Below, piece by piece: positions 18,701 to 25,935 of a stretch of DNA of 64,000 nt; positions within the stretch are counted from its first letter, which is position 1; every line of letters starts with the position of its first letter. The notes under the pieces were generated by a model. That model searched no databases. It saw only the letters and a program-made list of their open reading frames with translations, and was not told the DNA's origin. Position numbers and translations under genes: made by a program. Source of the stretch: Candidatus Poribacteria bacterium (GTDB lineage: Bacteria; Poribacteria; WGA-4E; WGA-3G); NCBI GenBank assembly GCA_026706025.1, contig JAPOZO010000056.1, positions 62,001-126,000 on the forward strand, in the 5' to 3' direction.

Positions 18701-19700
18701 TCCGCTCGCCATTCAACCAGACGATTTCACTGCCTGCTTTCACAATGACGTATTGTCCATCGACTGTGAGTCGATATTCGCTCCGTCCTTCCTCTCCGCG
18801 CAGGACTAAACTCGTAGACTGTCCTTTCGGGATAGCACTCGGAATGAGATGAAATTTCCCCCATTTGAAATCGCCTTCGACTTGTACACCTTCAAGTGCC
18901 CGTGGGAAGAAGATAAACTCCGAGGCACCGAGTGATCCCTCAAAATCGCCTAATGTGCCGCTCATATTCGGATGCGTGATACGCACCAACTTCTGATCGA
19001 TGTCTTGGATACTCTCGGTTGTACCTTCGGGTTGAATTGGTAAATCTTGGTCGGATAATAGCGCGAGGATACTGATGTTCTCTGAAACATTGCCCTCCAC
19101 ATTAACACGCAATTCCTGATTCGGTGTCACGTCACGTCCACTCCCAACCGAGATACCGAATGTCTGGCTACCGGAAACTTCTAATTGTGATGTTTGGCTA
19201 TCGGGAGATGTCAGTTGTCGGTTGTCAGTTAAAAAGCGGTTTGTCTCATCAGACTTCTCTTTCTCTGATGACGCCTCCGCTGATGGAAACCGAAGGCTAT
19301 CCGGGTTTTGCTCACCGTAAAGGTCGCGTTTATAGACCTCTTTTATTGCGAAAGGCAGTGTGCGATAGGTTATCTTTAATCTATAGGGGTCGGTAATAGC
19401 ATCCCGCTTTACTATAGTGATCTTTCCGGGATAGAAATCAATTTGATAGTCTACATTTCGGACAAGGATTTTTCCGTTCGCTGCGACTAACTGTTCACTG
19501 TTTGGGAGAATCGGTGGGTACTTCACCGTAAATTCCTGGGCATCGGTTTTCAGTTCAAAGGACTCCGTTTTCTGGAGAACGGAAAAGGTGGGAAGTTCGA
19601 GGGCTTTCGTTTGGTCATCAGCGGATTCTTGTGCCGTACTTCGGGGACACGGTAGCAGGCACAAACAGAGTGGAACGAGGAAAAAGAGTCGGATAGGCAT
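15777..19700 (-). CDS. giant outer-membrane beta-barrel-like protein
   Basis: A 1307-residue secreted protein with a signal peptide ending at about CPRSTAQ. Near residue 85 a short repeat-like domain (NGKILVRNVDYQIDFYPGKI) precedes GSGRDVTPNQELRVNVEGNV and LLSDQDLPIQPEGTTES, wording reminiscent of SprA-like and related large barrel proteins. The C-terminal 700 residues alternate polar and aromatic residues as amphipathic strands and end in the barrel-like KPEHRLEMTISAEL. Several dispersed palindromes are read through in frame, at about residues 155-165, 592-605, 650-676, 986-1020 and 1138-1148, giving low-complexity loops (for example SSQQSAISSQSEGSD). The partner or cargo is unknown. It converges on the WD40 sigma fusion. 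Confidence 0.7.
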   Translation of the reverse strand: MPIRLFFLVPLCLCLLPCPRSTAQESADDQTKALELPTFSVLQKTESFELKTDAQEFTVKYPPILPNSEQLVAANGKILVRNVDYQIDFYPGKITIVKRDAITDPYRLKITYRTLPFAIKEVYKRDLYGEQNPDSLRFPSAEASSEKEKSDETNRFLTDNRQLTSPDSQTSQLEVSGSQTFGISVGSGRDVTPNQELRVNVEGNVSENISILALLSDQDLPIQPEGTTESIQDIDQKLVRITHPNMSGTLGDFEGSLGASEFIFFPRALEGVQVEGDFKWGKFHLIPSAIPKGQSTSLVLRGEEGRSEYRLTVDGQYVIVKAGSEIVWLNGERMRRGENNDYVIREYGDPIIEFNSKHLITSNDTIRIDFEYIPEERAYQQNLYGLSSVFTLPGERITLGASYAVEADLNQPEQALIQITDADLEALRQNTLDPEENGSLLTAPQKHTVWGVESRVNITEKAWVEGELAYSNLDKNTYSTVDRKEVSQAWKLIGYADWDFATWTEKFQPKLNTNLDIRAMDADFVPVGASSSNRSRSRYETQYAKEGFDDAFLFDSAGRSQISRDERAANFDIRLIPTDWLAVDAGVGRTEENSSQQSAISSQSEGSDSPGGFQQFEKTIPTNATIRDNFNWGVNFNQRSGSGSILPTRSRRGEVTSPVPSRQARMSPETRHSVTSEEVSEKAPSKGAQLLRKLPNFRWDDYRSSSHVESEDSTRTQSQRKSRQEGNLSYPLGPFRIIGTLGRLESNEARNATLNRKRNRAIGRVNLVEFSWVSVNTSYELEEAYAKEPLLTVDDTPIGLSDWQRSTTARTWKVGLFSQQKSFLSGGVNLTANLARRMLKAHTDIGANTTTQLADINLQLTPFSRAIDIELTYELDKKLTSQRHEVYTNIHPHTGILLQPGEGYYVKLDDLHYVEDPEEGTYIKIYQNVGDKPTTAVDAEFRIRFQPRQYFARRARARQQQQRESMLKRDSLRPTPNGRQSSVTNDRRGEVPSSARVGKPEETPKQKHPYDNRKLITVNYLEWFLSALRGQVRLWLTEEQEVEDAVSLYLLQSLQGADTLFGRLNQHHRLEFSPSPAFSLEFNLRTGETLNKRINNQERHRQHNTWDVGFSVNPTKRLSVGANWEQRRENEKYSQFDFSEARHRVPSEEDLTQETDPTDAIEDPPPTPISDLRQLEQITELNLRYELSNTLRWSGIGGYKQTTDEEQLDEEPEAKTRTFSYENRITYSLIGKGRVDFNYKLGYGKSSGSIPFAQYTFYEGISHEVRTTADYRLRKFTDLLFRLNYRLLSTKQRKPEHRLEMTISAEL
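16257..16287. repeat. CGGAAG-GCACGC palindrome inside the barrel gene
   Basis: TTCGGAAGGCACGC, GATG, then GCGTGCTTCCGAA: a near-perfect inverted repeat in the coding region. Relatives are at 17672-17699 (same gene) and 23918-23959 (galK). Confidence 0.6.
16640..16741. repeat. composite repeat insertion in the barrel gene
   Basis: ATAGTTAACAGTTATCAG from the ATAGTTATC family is followed directly by a 71-bp GTAGGGG element (16671-16741, ends GTAGGGG and CCCCTAC, core TGTTTTTGCTTGGGTGTTTC). The frame stays open, giving a loop with RRGEVPSSARV and ETPKQKHPYDNRK. Confidence 0.65.
17672..17750. repeat. two adjacent palindromes in the barrel gene
   Basis: 17672-17699 is CAGAAGTCACGC/GCGTGTTTCCGG type and 17723-17750 is GTACGGGCGAGGT/TACCTCGCCCCTACG type. 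Both are read in frame, as TPETRHSVTS-like and SRRGEVTSPVPSR segments. Confidence 0.6.
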
Positions 19701-19716
19701 ATTGACTGTCGGGGGA

Positions 19717-19834
19717 AATGGCTATCGGCTATCGGCAGTCAGCAAAGACGCAAGCGTTACAGAACGCCTTTTTTCTTTACCGGCAGCCGAAAGGTTTTTC
19801 GCAGAAAAACCGCCCCGAGAGCCGATGGCTATTT
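19717..19834. repeat. inverted-repeat element over the NHL gene 3' end
   Basis: AAATGGCTATCGGC (19717) is matched by GCCGATGGCTATTT (to 19834). The stop codon of the minus-strand NHL gene (19829-19831) lies inside the right end. An internal arm pair GAAAGGTTTTTCGCAGAAAAACC is also present. Confidence 0.55.
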
Positions 19835-21001
19835 TTTACGGAAGACTTGGAATACTTTTATATTATTCGCTTCCGCATCGCTCACGAAGACGCGTCCACT
19901 TTTTGAGACTGCGATGCCTATCGGTTCAAGGAGCGTAGGGGTGCTAAATTCTGTGATGCTCTTACCATCAGGTGCGAAGACTTGGATACGCCGATTACCG
20001 CTGTCCGTTATGTAAAGATAATTCCAATCGTCTAAGACAATGCACTTCGGTTCCCGCAGCTGCCCGAGCCTGTCTCCTTCACCACCCCAAGCACTGATAG
20101 GATTGCCGCTGAAGTCGTATTTTTTGATGAGATGGTTACCTGTATCAACAACGTAAACATTCCCCTGGGTATCAACACCGAGGTCTGTAGGATTCCAGAA
20201 TTGTTCCGTACCACCCCCGAAGCTGCCGCGTGCGACAACTGGAACCCCCGCAACGTTAAATTCAATCCAGCGATGATTACCGGTATCCACAACATACACC
20301 TCGCCATTGCGTCCAATACCGATGCCTTCGGGTTGGTCTAACAGGGTGCCTTCAATACTCTGACTGAGCGGATAAAAAATTTGATCAATGAAATTGCAGT
20401 ATTGTACCCGATTGTTCCGTGTGTCTGCGACATAGAGGTGTCGGTAACTCCGCTGGAAACTCAAGGCTATGTCTGATGGATGATCAAACTCACCTGTCTG
20501 CCACCCGCGTCCTCCGAATTCCGTGATGTAATTTCCAGTGGCATCAATAACTTGTACTCGGTTGTTCCCGGCATCGGCGATGTAGAGCCTATCCGATTCA
20601 TCTATTGCGAGTCCCAAGGGCATCTGAAATTCACCCGCGCCTTGTCCAGGGGTGCCAAGGGTTTTAACGTAGCGAATACCGACGATAGGAAGCGGTGTGC
20701 GTTCACGGTTCGATGGGAGAATTTCAATCTGCCCCTTCCCAGTAACAGGTGGGGACCCCGGCTGCGCGATTTCACTTTCAGGTAGCGCACAACCGAAACA
20801 AAGGACGATGAGCAGCAAACAGAAGGAGTAGTTAACAGTAGCCAGTAGCCAGTAACCAGTAAAGAAGCTTCCCTTCTGGTAACTGGTAACTGGTAACTGG
20901 TAACTGGTAAGCGGAGTACTCAGATTAGCCGCGTTGTACCCTAAATTTGAAAACGAATGTCGTTTGTTGGTTATTGAAATCACTTGTGACTCTCGGCACA
21001 A
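19829..21001 (-). CDS. NHL-repeat lipoprotein, start uncertain
   Basis: About 320 mature residues form a six-bladed NHL propeller: PLGLAIDESDRLYIADAGNN, HLYVADTRNNRVQY, GEVYVVDTGNHRWIEF, NVYVVDTGNHLIKKY and YLYITDSGNRRIQVF are successive blades. LIVLCFGC-A is a lipobox placing the acylated Cys at residue 71 of the longest frame. That frame opens with TTG at 21001 and overlaps the preceding gene by 77 bp. Its residues 30-55 are translated from a TAACTGG repeat block, and no ATG with a ribosome site exists. The true start is probably a non-ATG codon between 20850 and 20985. It is likely an extracytoplasmic binding or scaffold protein. Confidence 0.7.
   Translation of the reverse strand: MCRESQVISITNKRHSFSNLGYNAANLSTPLTSYQLPVTSYQKGSFFTGYWLLATVNYSFCLLLIVLCFGCALPESEIAQPGSPPVTGKGQIEILPSNRERTPLPIVGIRYVKTLGTPGQGAGEFQMPLGLAIDESDRLYIADAGNNRVQVIDATGNYITEFGGRGWQTGEFDHPSDIALSFQRSYRHLYVADTRNNRVQYCNFIDQIFYPLSQSIEGTLLDQPEGIGIGRNGEVYVVDTGNHRWIEFNVAGVPVVARGSFGGGTEQFWNPTDLGVDTQGNVYVVDTGNHLIKKYDFSGNPISAWGGEGDRLGQLREPKCIVLDDWNYLYITDSGNRRIQVFAPDGKSITEFSTPTLLEPIGIAVSKSGRVFVSDAEANNIKVFQVFRKK
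20828..20912. repeat. GGTAACT tandem/inverted repeat block
   Basis: AGTAGCCAGTAGCCAGTAACCAGT on the left faces five tandem copies of TAACTGG on the right around AAGAAGCTTCCCTT. It sits exactly where the 5' end of the NHL lipoprotein gene should be. Confidence 0.65.
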
Positions 21002-21647
21002 TGATCCGTAGGCTGCTATACTTAATACTTCGTTTGCGGAAGTAGAGGAAAAATCTCGCGTATTGCTTCGGCATCACTGTTGTTCTTTCAATGTCTGCTC
21101 GAGGCAGGACTGCTGGGGCACCTTGTATTCTGATGGACTTGTCCCATCGGAAGACTTCTGCCGCAAATTCAGGTGGCAGATTCGGTCTAAAATTCTTCTT
21201 CAGATAAAAGGATTGCTGCGATTTGTCAATGGGTTTTGTAACGTTCCCGGTGCCATCAAGCATCTGGCAATCCTTCTTTTTGAAAGAGACCCAATGGTTG
21301 GTCCCGTTATAGATAAAGACACCGAACGCATCAACTGCCTTCACATCATTGAGCGGGACCACCATTACCTTGATGCCGTTTCTGAGATAACCGACGGTGC
21401 CTGTCTGGGGCATAATGTGAGCATCTGGATCAAAGACAGGGACAATCATCTCTGGTTGGAAGGTATCTTTTATGAAATCTGGCACCTTGGCACAGCTTAA
21501 CGGAATTGATGCTAAACAGAGTACCGCTAAAATTTGTAAGACAGACACGCGAGGCAGCTCGGCAATTTTCCGATCAACCGGGTCTTCGTCGGGATGGCAG
21601 TTTTGCCCGGTGTCTAAAGTTTTCAGCCAATTTGTCTTATTTTTCAT
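20925..21647 (-). CDS. putative lipoprotein of unknown function
   Basis: A 240-residue protein. A hydrophobic stretch VSVLQILAVLCLASIPLSC ends in a lipobox, but it begins only at residue 34 when the ATG at 21647 (good site GGAGAATATCA) is used. The GTG at the V of this stretch would give a normal 19-residue signal. The mature part is all-beta in character (VGYLRNGIKVMVVPLNDVKA, GVFIYNGTNHWVSFKKKDCQ) and resembles no family I can name. It lies upstream of the NHL lipoprotein in the same direction, so the two may work together at the membrane. Confidence 0.65.
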   Translation of the reverse strand: MKNKTNWLKTLDTGQNCHPDEDPVDRKIAELPRVSVLQILAVLCLASIPLSCAKVPDFIKDTFQPEMIVPVFDPDAHIMPQTGTVGYLRNGIKVMVVPLNDVKAVDAFGVFIYNGTNHWVSFKKKDCQMLDGTGNVTKPIDKSQQSFYLKKNFRPNLPPEFAAEVFRWDKSIRIQGAPAVLPRADIERTTVMPKQYARFFLYFRKRSIKYSSLRIIVPRVTSDFNNQQTTFVFKFRVQRG

Positions 21648-21735
21648 TGATATTCTCCACGGCGCGCCTACAAGTTTTCTGCAGCAGGTCCCGGCAACGC
21701 GCGCATCTCAGGACAGGAAACCTGCAGGTTACGTC

Positions 21736-22884
21736 TTAAAACGCTGGCTTCTCACCCTCAAAGGCAAGCATCGCAGCCCCCACAATGCCAGCATCATTTC
21801 CGAGGTGTGCCTTTACAATTTTCATTTGCCCCGGTATATCCATCGCCCGTTTAGAGAGTTCAGCACGGATGGGTTCAAAGAGCAGTTTCTCACCAGCTTC
21901 TGCGATGCCACCGCCAATGATCGCGATTTCAGGATTGAGAATATGTGCTATTGAGGTGAGGGCAATGCCTATATATCGCCCTGTTTCAGCAAAAATCTCA
22001 ATTGCGAGTTCGTCCCCTGCTTGTGCGGCTTCCGCTATCATCCGCGGCGTTAATGTCGTTCCGGCATTTGTTGCGGTGGTTAAAGTGGTGCTGCGTCCAG
22101 TTGCTATTTTCTCTTGGACGCGTTCCACGATATTTTTCGCACCGGCATAAGCCTCAAGACACCCTTGATTACCGCACCCACAATAACGTCCATCGGGTTG
22201 AACGACAGTATGCCCCAATTCGCCAGCCGTATTTTGGCTTCCGTGATAGACCTCACCATCAATTACCACACCGCCACCAACGCCTGTGCCGAGCGTCAAC
22301 GCGACAAGGTTCTTATAGCCGACACCTGCCCCGTGATGAAGTTCACCTAAAGTCATTGCATTCACATCGTTGTCCATGCCGCGCAGTATCGGCTTGTACT
22401 TTTTATCGGTATGTGAGGACTGTAGTTTCGCCAGTTCTGCGTTTACATAAGTAACAAGGGGGATATCGCTCCACCCCGGAAAGTTCGGCGAAAAGTGGAC
22501 GACCCCTGTTTCAGCGATGATAAGTCCCGGTGAACCGAGTCCAACGCCAATTTCGTATACGTCGTCTGTTTCAAATTCTCTGGTGCTGCTTAACGTAGGT
22601 TCCTGTGCCGAGTCGGACTTTGATATGCCGTGGATACCATGCGTTTCTGCTTTCACAAGCACTTGGCGAACCGCTTCAGCAATCCGCGATGCAACTATCT
22701 TGGGACCGCCTGTCTCTACGTCTGTCGGGACTACCACGCGGCAAGAGATATCTCCTACCGATGAAACCAATCCAGCCTTGATATCTGTTCCGCCAAGGTC
22801 AACGCCGATACTATGTTCCGTTTTTTCGATATTTTTAACGTTCCTTGTGGTTCGGTTAGGTGGGTTTGACACTTGAAGTCTCAT
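21736..22884 (-). CDS. ROK-family sugar kinase (glucokinase-like)
   Basis: A 382-residue kinase. It has the ATP phosphate loop GVDLGGTDIKAGLV (about 28-41), catalytic Asp in MDNDVNAMTLGE, LTLGTGVGGGVVIDG, and the ROK zinc motif GELGHTVVQPDGRYCGCGNQ followed by GCLEAYAG with Cys-X-Cys-X4-Cys. Glucose or N-acetylated hexoses are the usual substrates. It is about 60 residues longer than typical: an extra loop around 100-123 (SKSDSAQEPTLSSTREFETD) precedes VGLGSPGLI. It is next to galactokinase on the same strand, so a role in sugar uptake metabolism is likely. It is not a ROK repressor, as there is no DNA-binding helix at the N-terminus. Confidence 0.88.
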   Translation of the reverse strand: MRLQVSNPPNRTTRNVKNIEKTEHSIGVDLGGTDIKAGLVSSVGDISCRVVVPTDVETGGPKIVASRIAEAVRQVLVKAETHGIHGISKSDSAQEPTLSSTREFETDDVYEIGVGLGSPGLIIAETGVVHFSPNFPGWSDIPLVTYVNAELAKLQSSHTDKKYKPILRGMDNDVNAMTLGELHHGAGVGYKNLVALTLGTGVGGGVVIDGEVYHGSQNTAGELGHTVVQPDGRYCGCGNQGCLEAYAGAKNIVERVQEKIATGRSTTLTTATNAGTTLTPRMIAEAAQAGDELAIEIFAETGRYIGIALTSIAHILNPEIAIIGGGIAEAGEKLLFEPIRAELSKRAMDIPGQMKIVKAHLGNDAGIVGAAMLAFEGEKPAF

Positions 22885-22893
22885 TCCGTAGGT

Positions 22894-22977
22894 GCTTCGC
22901 AGCGAGAACTCTATTACATTACGGCTTACGTTTTTGGTTTTTTCATCAGAAACCCGATTTGGTTCTCACTGCGAAGC
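22894..22977. repeat. GCTTCGCAGCGAGAAC inverted repeat
   Basis: GCTTCGCAGCGAGAAC at 22894-22909 pairs with GTTCTCACTGCGAAGC at 22962-22977 (15 of 16 bp). It fills the gap between the galactokinase and ROK kinase genes. Related single arms with CTCACTGCGAGGC occur near 38408. Confidence 0.6.
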
Positions 22978-23005
22978 AGGACAAATCGGAGCAGAAACCT
23001 AATAC

Positions 23006-24328
23006 TTAAAAAAGCCGAAAAACTTGTGCGCCGTCACTGACATTACAGAGATAAATTTCAGGTTCAATGCCGGTCTGTTTGTGGTATTCCGTTGTTACAC
23101 GGGTCTGGAATGTCTCCAAAGCGTCTTGATGCACAATACTGACTGTGCATCCACCAAACCCTGCGCCCGTCATACGACTCCCAATTACGCCAGTGATGCT
23201 ACGTGCGATGTCCGTGAGTAGATCTAACTCCTTGCAGCTGACTTGGTAATCATCCCGCAGCCCGTTATGTGAGGCGTTCATTAGACTCCCAAATTGTCGA
23301 AGCGATTCATCTGTTTTATCCGATGTGCTTTGGCTATGTCCCTTAAGAACGGAAACCGCATCTAATACGCGTGCATTTTCCTCAATTACATACCTGCATC
23401 TTTTTTGTGTTAATGCTGGTAATTCTTCTTCATATTTTTTGAAATCCGTTAGCGCGATATCACGTAGTGAAGAGATACCGGGTATCCACCGACTCAGAAT
23501 ATCCACACCTCTTTCGCATTCCGCGCGCCGTTTGTTGTATTCAGAGGCAGCGAGTTCGCGTTTTATTTTCGTATTGCAAATCACGATAGCGTGCGCTGCC
23601 AAATTGAGCGGAATATGCTCATATTCAAGCGAACGACAATCAAGGAACAGTGCGTGGTTTTCTTGTCCTAACAGCGAAATCGTCTGATCCATGATACCAC
23701 ACTTAACGCCAGCAAATTCATGTTCTACGCGTTGGCACAACGCTGCGAGGTCTTTCTTGTTATCCTCCAATGCTACTGTTTCAAGTTCAGAACCTGCAGT
23801 TAAAAAAGCAAGTGCTGCAGCGACTGAAAGCGCGGCTGAAGAACTTAACCCTGCGCCAATTGGCACATCCCCTGTGATGAGTGCATCTATCCCAGCGATT
23901 TCTCTCCGTGATGTTGTCGGAAGCACGCCATCACGATGATCATGATCGCGTGACTTCCGAAGAAGGAGAGATGCAACACCGATGAGATAGTGACTCCAAG
24001 CGGGTGCCTGTGGCGGTATGGTGCTCACCGTGTCAAGGCAAAATTCCCAAGAGTCGTCTACATCCAGCGCGTATAGCCTGACACGCCGATCAGATCGTTT
24101 ACGCGCAGCGATGTTAAGATATTTATTAATCGCGACAGGAAACACATAACCGTCATTGTAATCAGTATGCTCACCGATAAGGTTTACTCTGCCGGGGGCG
24201 GATGCGATGAACGTAGGAGGACCCCTGAAGATCTCTTCAAACTTCTGTGTGATGAAAGCGGTTCGATTGGATTTTTTCTCGAGAGTGCTGAACGTCCTCA
24301 TAACGTCGCTCGAAACGTTTTGTTCCAT
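23006..24328 (-). CDS. galK: galactokinase
   Basis: A 440-residue GHMP kinase that phosphorylates galactose at C1 (Leloir pathway). Motifs: galactokinase signature GRVNLIGEHTDYNDGYVFPVA (46-66), ATP loop PIGAGLSSSAALSVAAALA, and C-terminal SRMTGAGFGGCTVSIVH. The usual length is about 380-400; the excess includes an in-frame palindrome of about 14 codons (23918-23959) reading KSRDHDHRDGVLPTTSR at about residues 120-138, in a loop before the ATP site. Both core motifs are intact, so activity is plausible. galT and galE are not in the window. Confidence 0.92.
   Translation of the reverse strand: MEQNVSSDVMRTFSTLEKKSNRTAFITQKFEEIFRGPPTFIASAPGRVNLIGEHTDYNDGYVFPVAINKYLNIAARKRSDRRVRLYALDVDDSWEFCLDTVSTIPPQAPAWSHYLIGVASLLLRKSRDHDHRDGVLPTTSRREIAGIDALITGDVPIGAGLSSSAALSVAAALAFLTAGSELETVALEDNKKDLAALCQRVEHEFAGVKCGIMDQTISLLGQENHALFLDCRSLEYEHIPLNLAAHAIVICNTKIKRELAASEYNKRRAECERGVDILSRWIPGISSLRDIALTDFKKYEEELPALTQKRCRYVIEENARVLDAVSVLKGHSQSTSDKTDESLRQFGSLMNASHNGLRDDYQVSCKELDLLTDIARSITGVIGSRMTGAGFGGCTVSIVHQDALETFQTRVTTEYHKQTGIEPEIYLCNVSDGAQVFRLF
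23918..23959. repeat. palindrome inserted in galK
   Basis: CGGAAGCACGCCATCACGAT and GATCATGATCGCGTGACTTC-CG form a 42-bp inverted repeat of the CGGAAG/CACGC family. It is a multiple of three and leaves galK open. Confidence 0.6.
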
Positions 24329-24366
24329 TTTTACCCGTAAATTGTAGGTGGTGTGGTGTCAATCAA

Positions 24367-25089
24367 CTATGGCGAGAAAAATTTTAGAAATAGCCCTAAT
24401 ACGTTTGGGAGTTCCTCGCGCGGGACATAGCAATCAACGCTTATATCAGGTGCTATGCCTGTTTTTAATGTGGGTGCCTGCATGATGAGTTGTTCTTCTG
24501 GAGCATGTGGTGCGGGTTGTAGGTTCGGCGGTGCCGGTTTTTTGATGGTCGCTGTCCCTTCCGCGATAACCAATTCGCCAATAGGGAGATGCGTCGCGAG
24601 TGGGTGCACCTCGGTTTCAGTCATAACTGTGATATGCGGTAGCGAAGCCTCCGCGAGTTGTTCCATTTGCATTGTTAAGTAGGGGGTTTCTTTCAATGTA
24701 TCTTCATATCCCTCCGGTTGGCAGGCGACGATCGTGATCAGTGGCATTCGTTTGTGTAAGGCGTTTTCAATGGCCGCCAGCAGCAGGGACACATCAATCT
24801 CTGCGGGAATCACATCTATATCAGCGATGAAGAGACACGCCGGATATTCTGAAATCGTCCCTTCGGCGGTAAGGCCAGCAGCGTTGGTTGAACTGATTTT
24901 TGCGACTGACAGATCATCCAACAGGTATTCGAGACGTTTCTCGGCGAGTAGAGGGAACAGCGCGCCGCAGTGTGGGCAGATATAGAGGTTCCGTTCGAGT
25001 TCGCCTCTGAAAACAACTTCCTTGCACACTGTGCATTTATGCCATAAATTGATGCTCTGTCCTGCGTCAGTAGAGATGCTTGTTTCCAT
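24367..25089 (-). CDS. AccD-like protein with zinc ribbon, probably non-catalytic
   Basis: A 240-residue protein. Residues 15-60 match the zinc ribbon of the acetyl-CoA carboxylase beta subunit (WHKCTVCKEVVFRGELERN, CPHC; Cys-X2-Cys ... Cys-X2-Cys) and lead into LAEKRLEYLLDD. The rest follows a shortened carboxyltransferase fold: YPACLFIADIDVIPAEIDVS aligns with the AccD strand and HKRMPLITIVACQPEGYED stands where AccD has the oxyanion-hole motif with GGARMQEG. The Gly-rich catalytic loop is gone and the length is about 45 residues under AccD. Binding or regulatory use is possible; I do not call it accD. Confidence 0.65.
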   Translation of the reverse strand: METSISTDAGQSINLWHKCTVCKEVVFRGELERNLYICPHCGALFPLLAEKRLEYLLDDLSVAKISSTNAAGLTAEGTISEYPACLFIADIDVIPAEIDVSLLLAAIENALHKRMPLITIVACQPEGYEDTLKETPYLTMQMEQLAEASLPHITVMTETEVHPLATHLPIGELVIAEGTATIKKPAPPNLQPAPHAPEEQLIMQAPTLKTGIAPDISVDCYVPREELPNVLGLFLKFFSP

Positions 25090-25141
25090 ATTTTTTGGTA
25101 GTTTTCAGCGTACGGGTTATCAGTTGTCAGTTGTCAGGGGA

Positions 25142-25363
25142 AATAGTTATCAGTTATCAGTTGTCAGTTGTCAGTTAAGACGGTTTTTGTGGAGGACCGT
25201 TGAGGTTAGTGTTCAAGCAACAGCAAACCTCTTTAACGCTCACTGTGAGGCAGACTGATAACTCTTAAAACTGACTGCCTATTGCTGATTGCTGACTGCT
25301 ATTCTTTCTGACAACTGAAAGATTTTTTCGTAGAAAAAATCGTACTGAAAACTGATAACTATT
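25142..25363. repeat. ATAGTTATC-family inverted-repeat element, 222 bp
   Basis: The left end AATAGTTATCAGTTATCAG is mirrored by AACTGATAACTATT at the right end. The inside holds stretches of TCAGTTGTCAGTTAAGA and CTGATTGCTGACTGC. It separates the STAS gene (ends 25368) from the AccD-like gene. Confidence 0.65.
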
Positions 25364-25367
25364 AAAC

Positions 25368-25727
25368 CTATAGGAAATGACCGATGGCTTCTGCTTCTGT
25401 ATTATAGCAGTCAAAAATGGTCATCAGTTTAGCCATAACAATAAGACTTCTGATGTTGCCGCCAAGATTTAGCAGCACCACGCGTCCCTCATTCCGGCGG
25501 ATAGTGGTATAAGCAGTGACGAGTATCCCTAAGCCGGTGCTATCCATCATCTGGACACGCTCCATATTTAAAATTAAATTAAGATTTTCGCCATGTTCTG
25601 CTTCGCTACTCAGTGTCTGAATCTGTTGATCAATAATGGATTTAAGAGCTAAAGCATCTGGTCCAATAATTTTTCCCTCAATATCTAAAATTGTAATACT
25701 GCCTTTGTTTCGAACATTGACTTGCAT
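25368..25727 (-). CDS. STAS anti-sigma factor antagonist
   Basis: A 119-residue single STAS domain. The phospho-acceptor region is MMDSTGLGILVTAYTTI, with the Ser expected to be phosphorylated by an RsbW/SpoIIAB kinase. It ends the partner-switching operon, 208 bp after the RsbW-like gene. GAGGAATTATC precedes the ATG. Unphosphorylated STAS proteins of this class bind the anti-sigma kinase and free its sigma factor or other target. Confidence 0.88.
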   Translation of the reverse strand: MQVNVRNKGSITILDIEGKIIGPDALALKSIIDQQIQTLSSEAEHGENLNLILNMERVQMMDSTGLGILVTAYTTIRRNEGRVVLLNLGGNIRSLIVMAKLMTIFDCYNTEAEAIGHFL

Positions 25728-25935
25728 GATAATTCCTCAAAAATATGGGATACCCCAAACCTGAAGGCGCAATTATAAGATGTGATTCCATGCTTATCCA
25801 CTTTAAAGGGATTCAATACCTTACATTTTGAATCCAATATGAGGAAAAGATTTGGATGTATTAGATAAAATAGGTCTTAAGACATTTCCTGGTGCGCTTA
25901 GTGTCACTCAATCCACGAAAATCGGGGAACGAATA

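Noticed and set aside
20870-20912. TAACTGG tandem copies considered as a CRISPR or origin
   Set aside because: Copies are adjacent, 7 bp long and without spacers; they belong to the dispersed repeat family.
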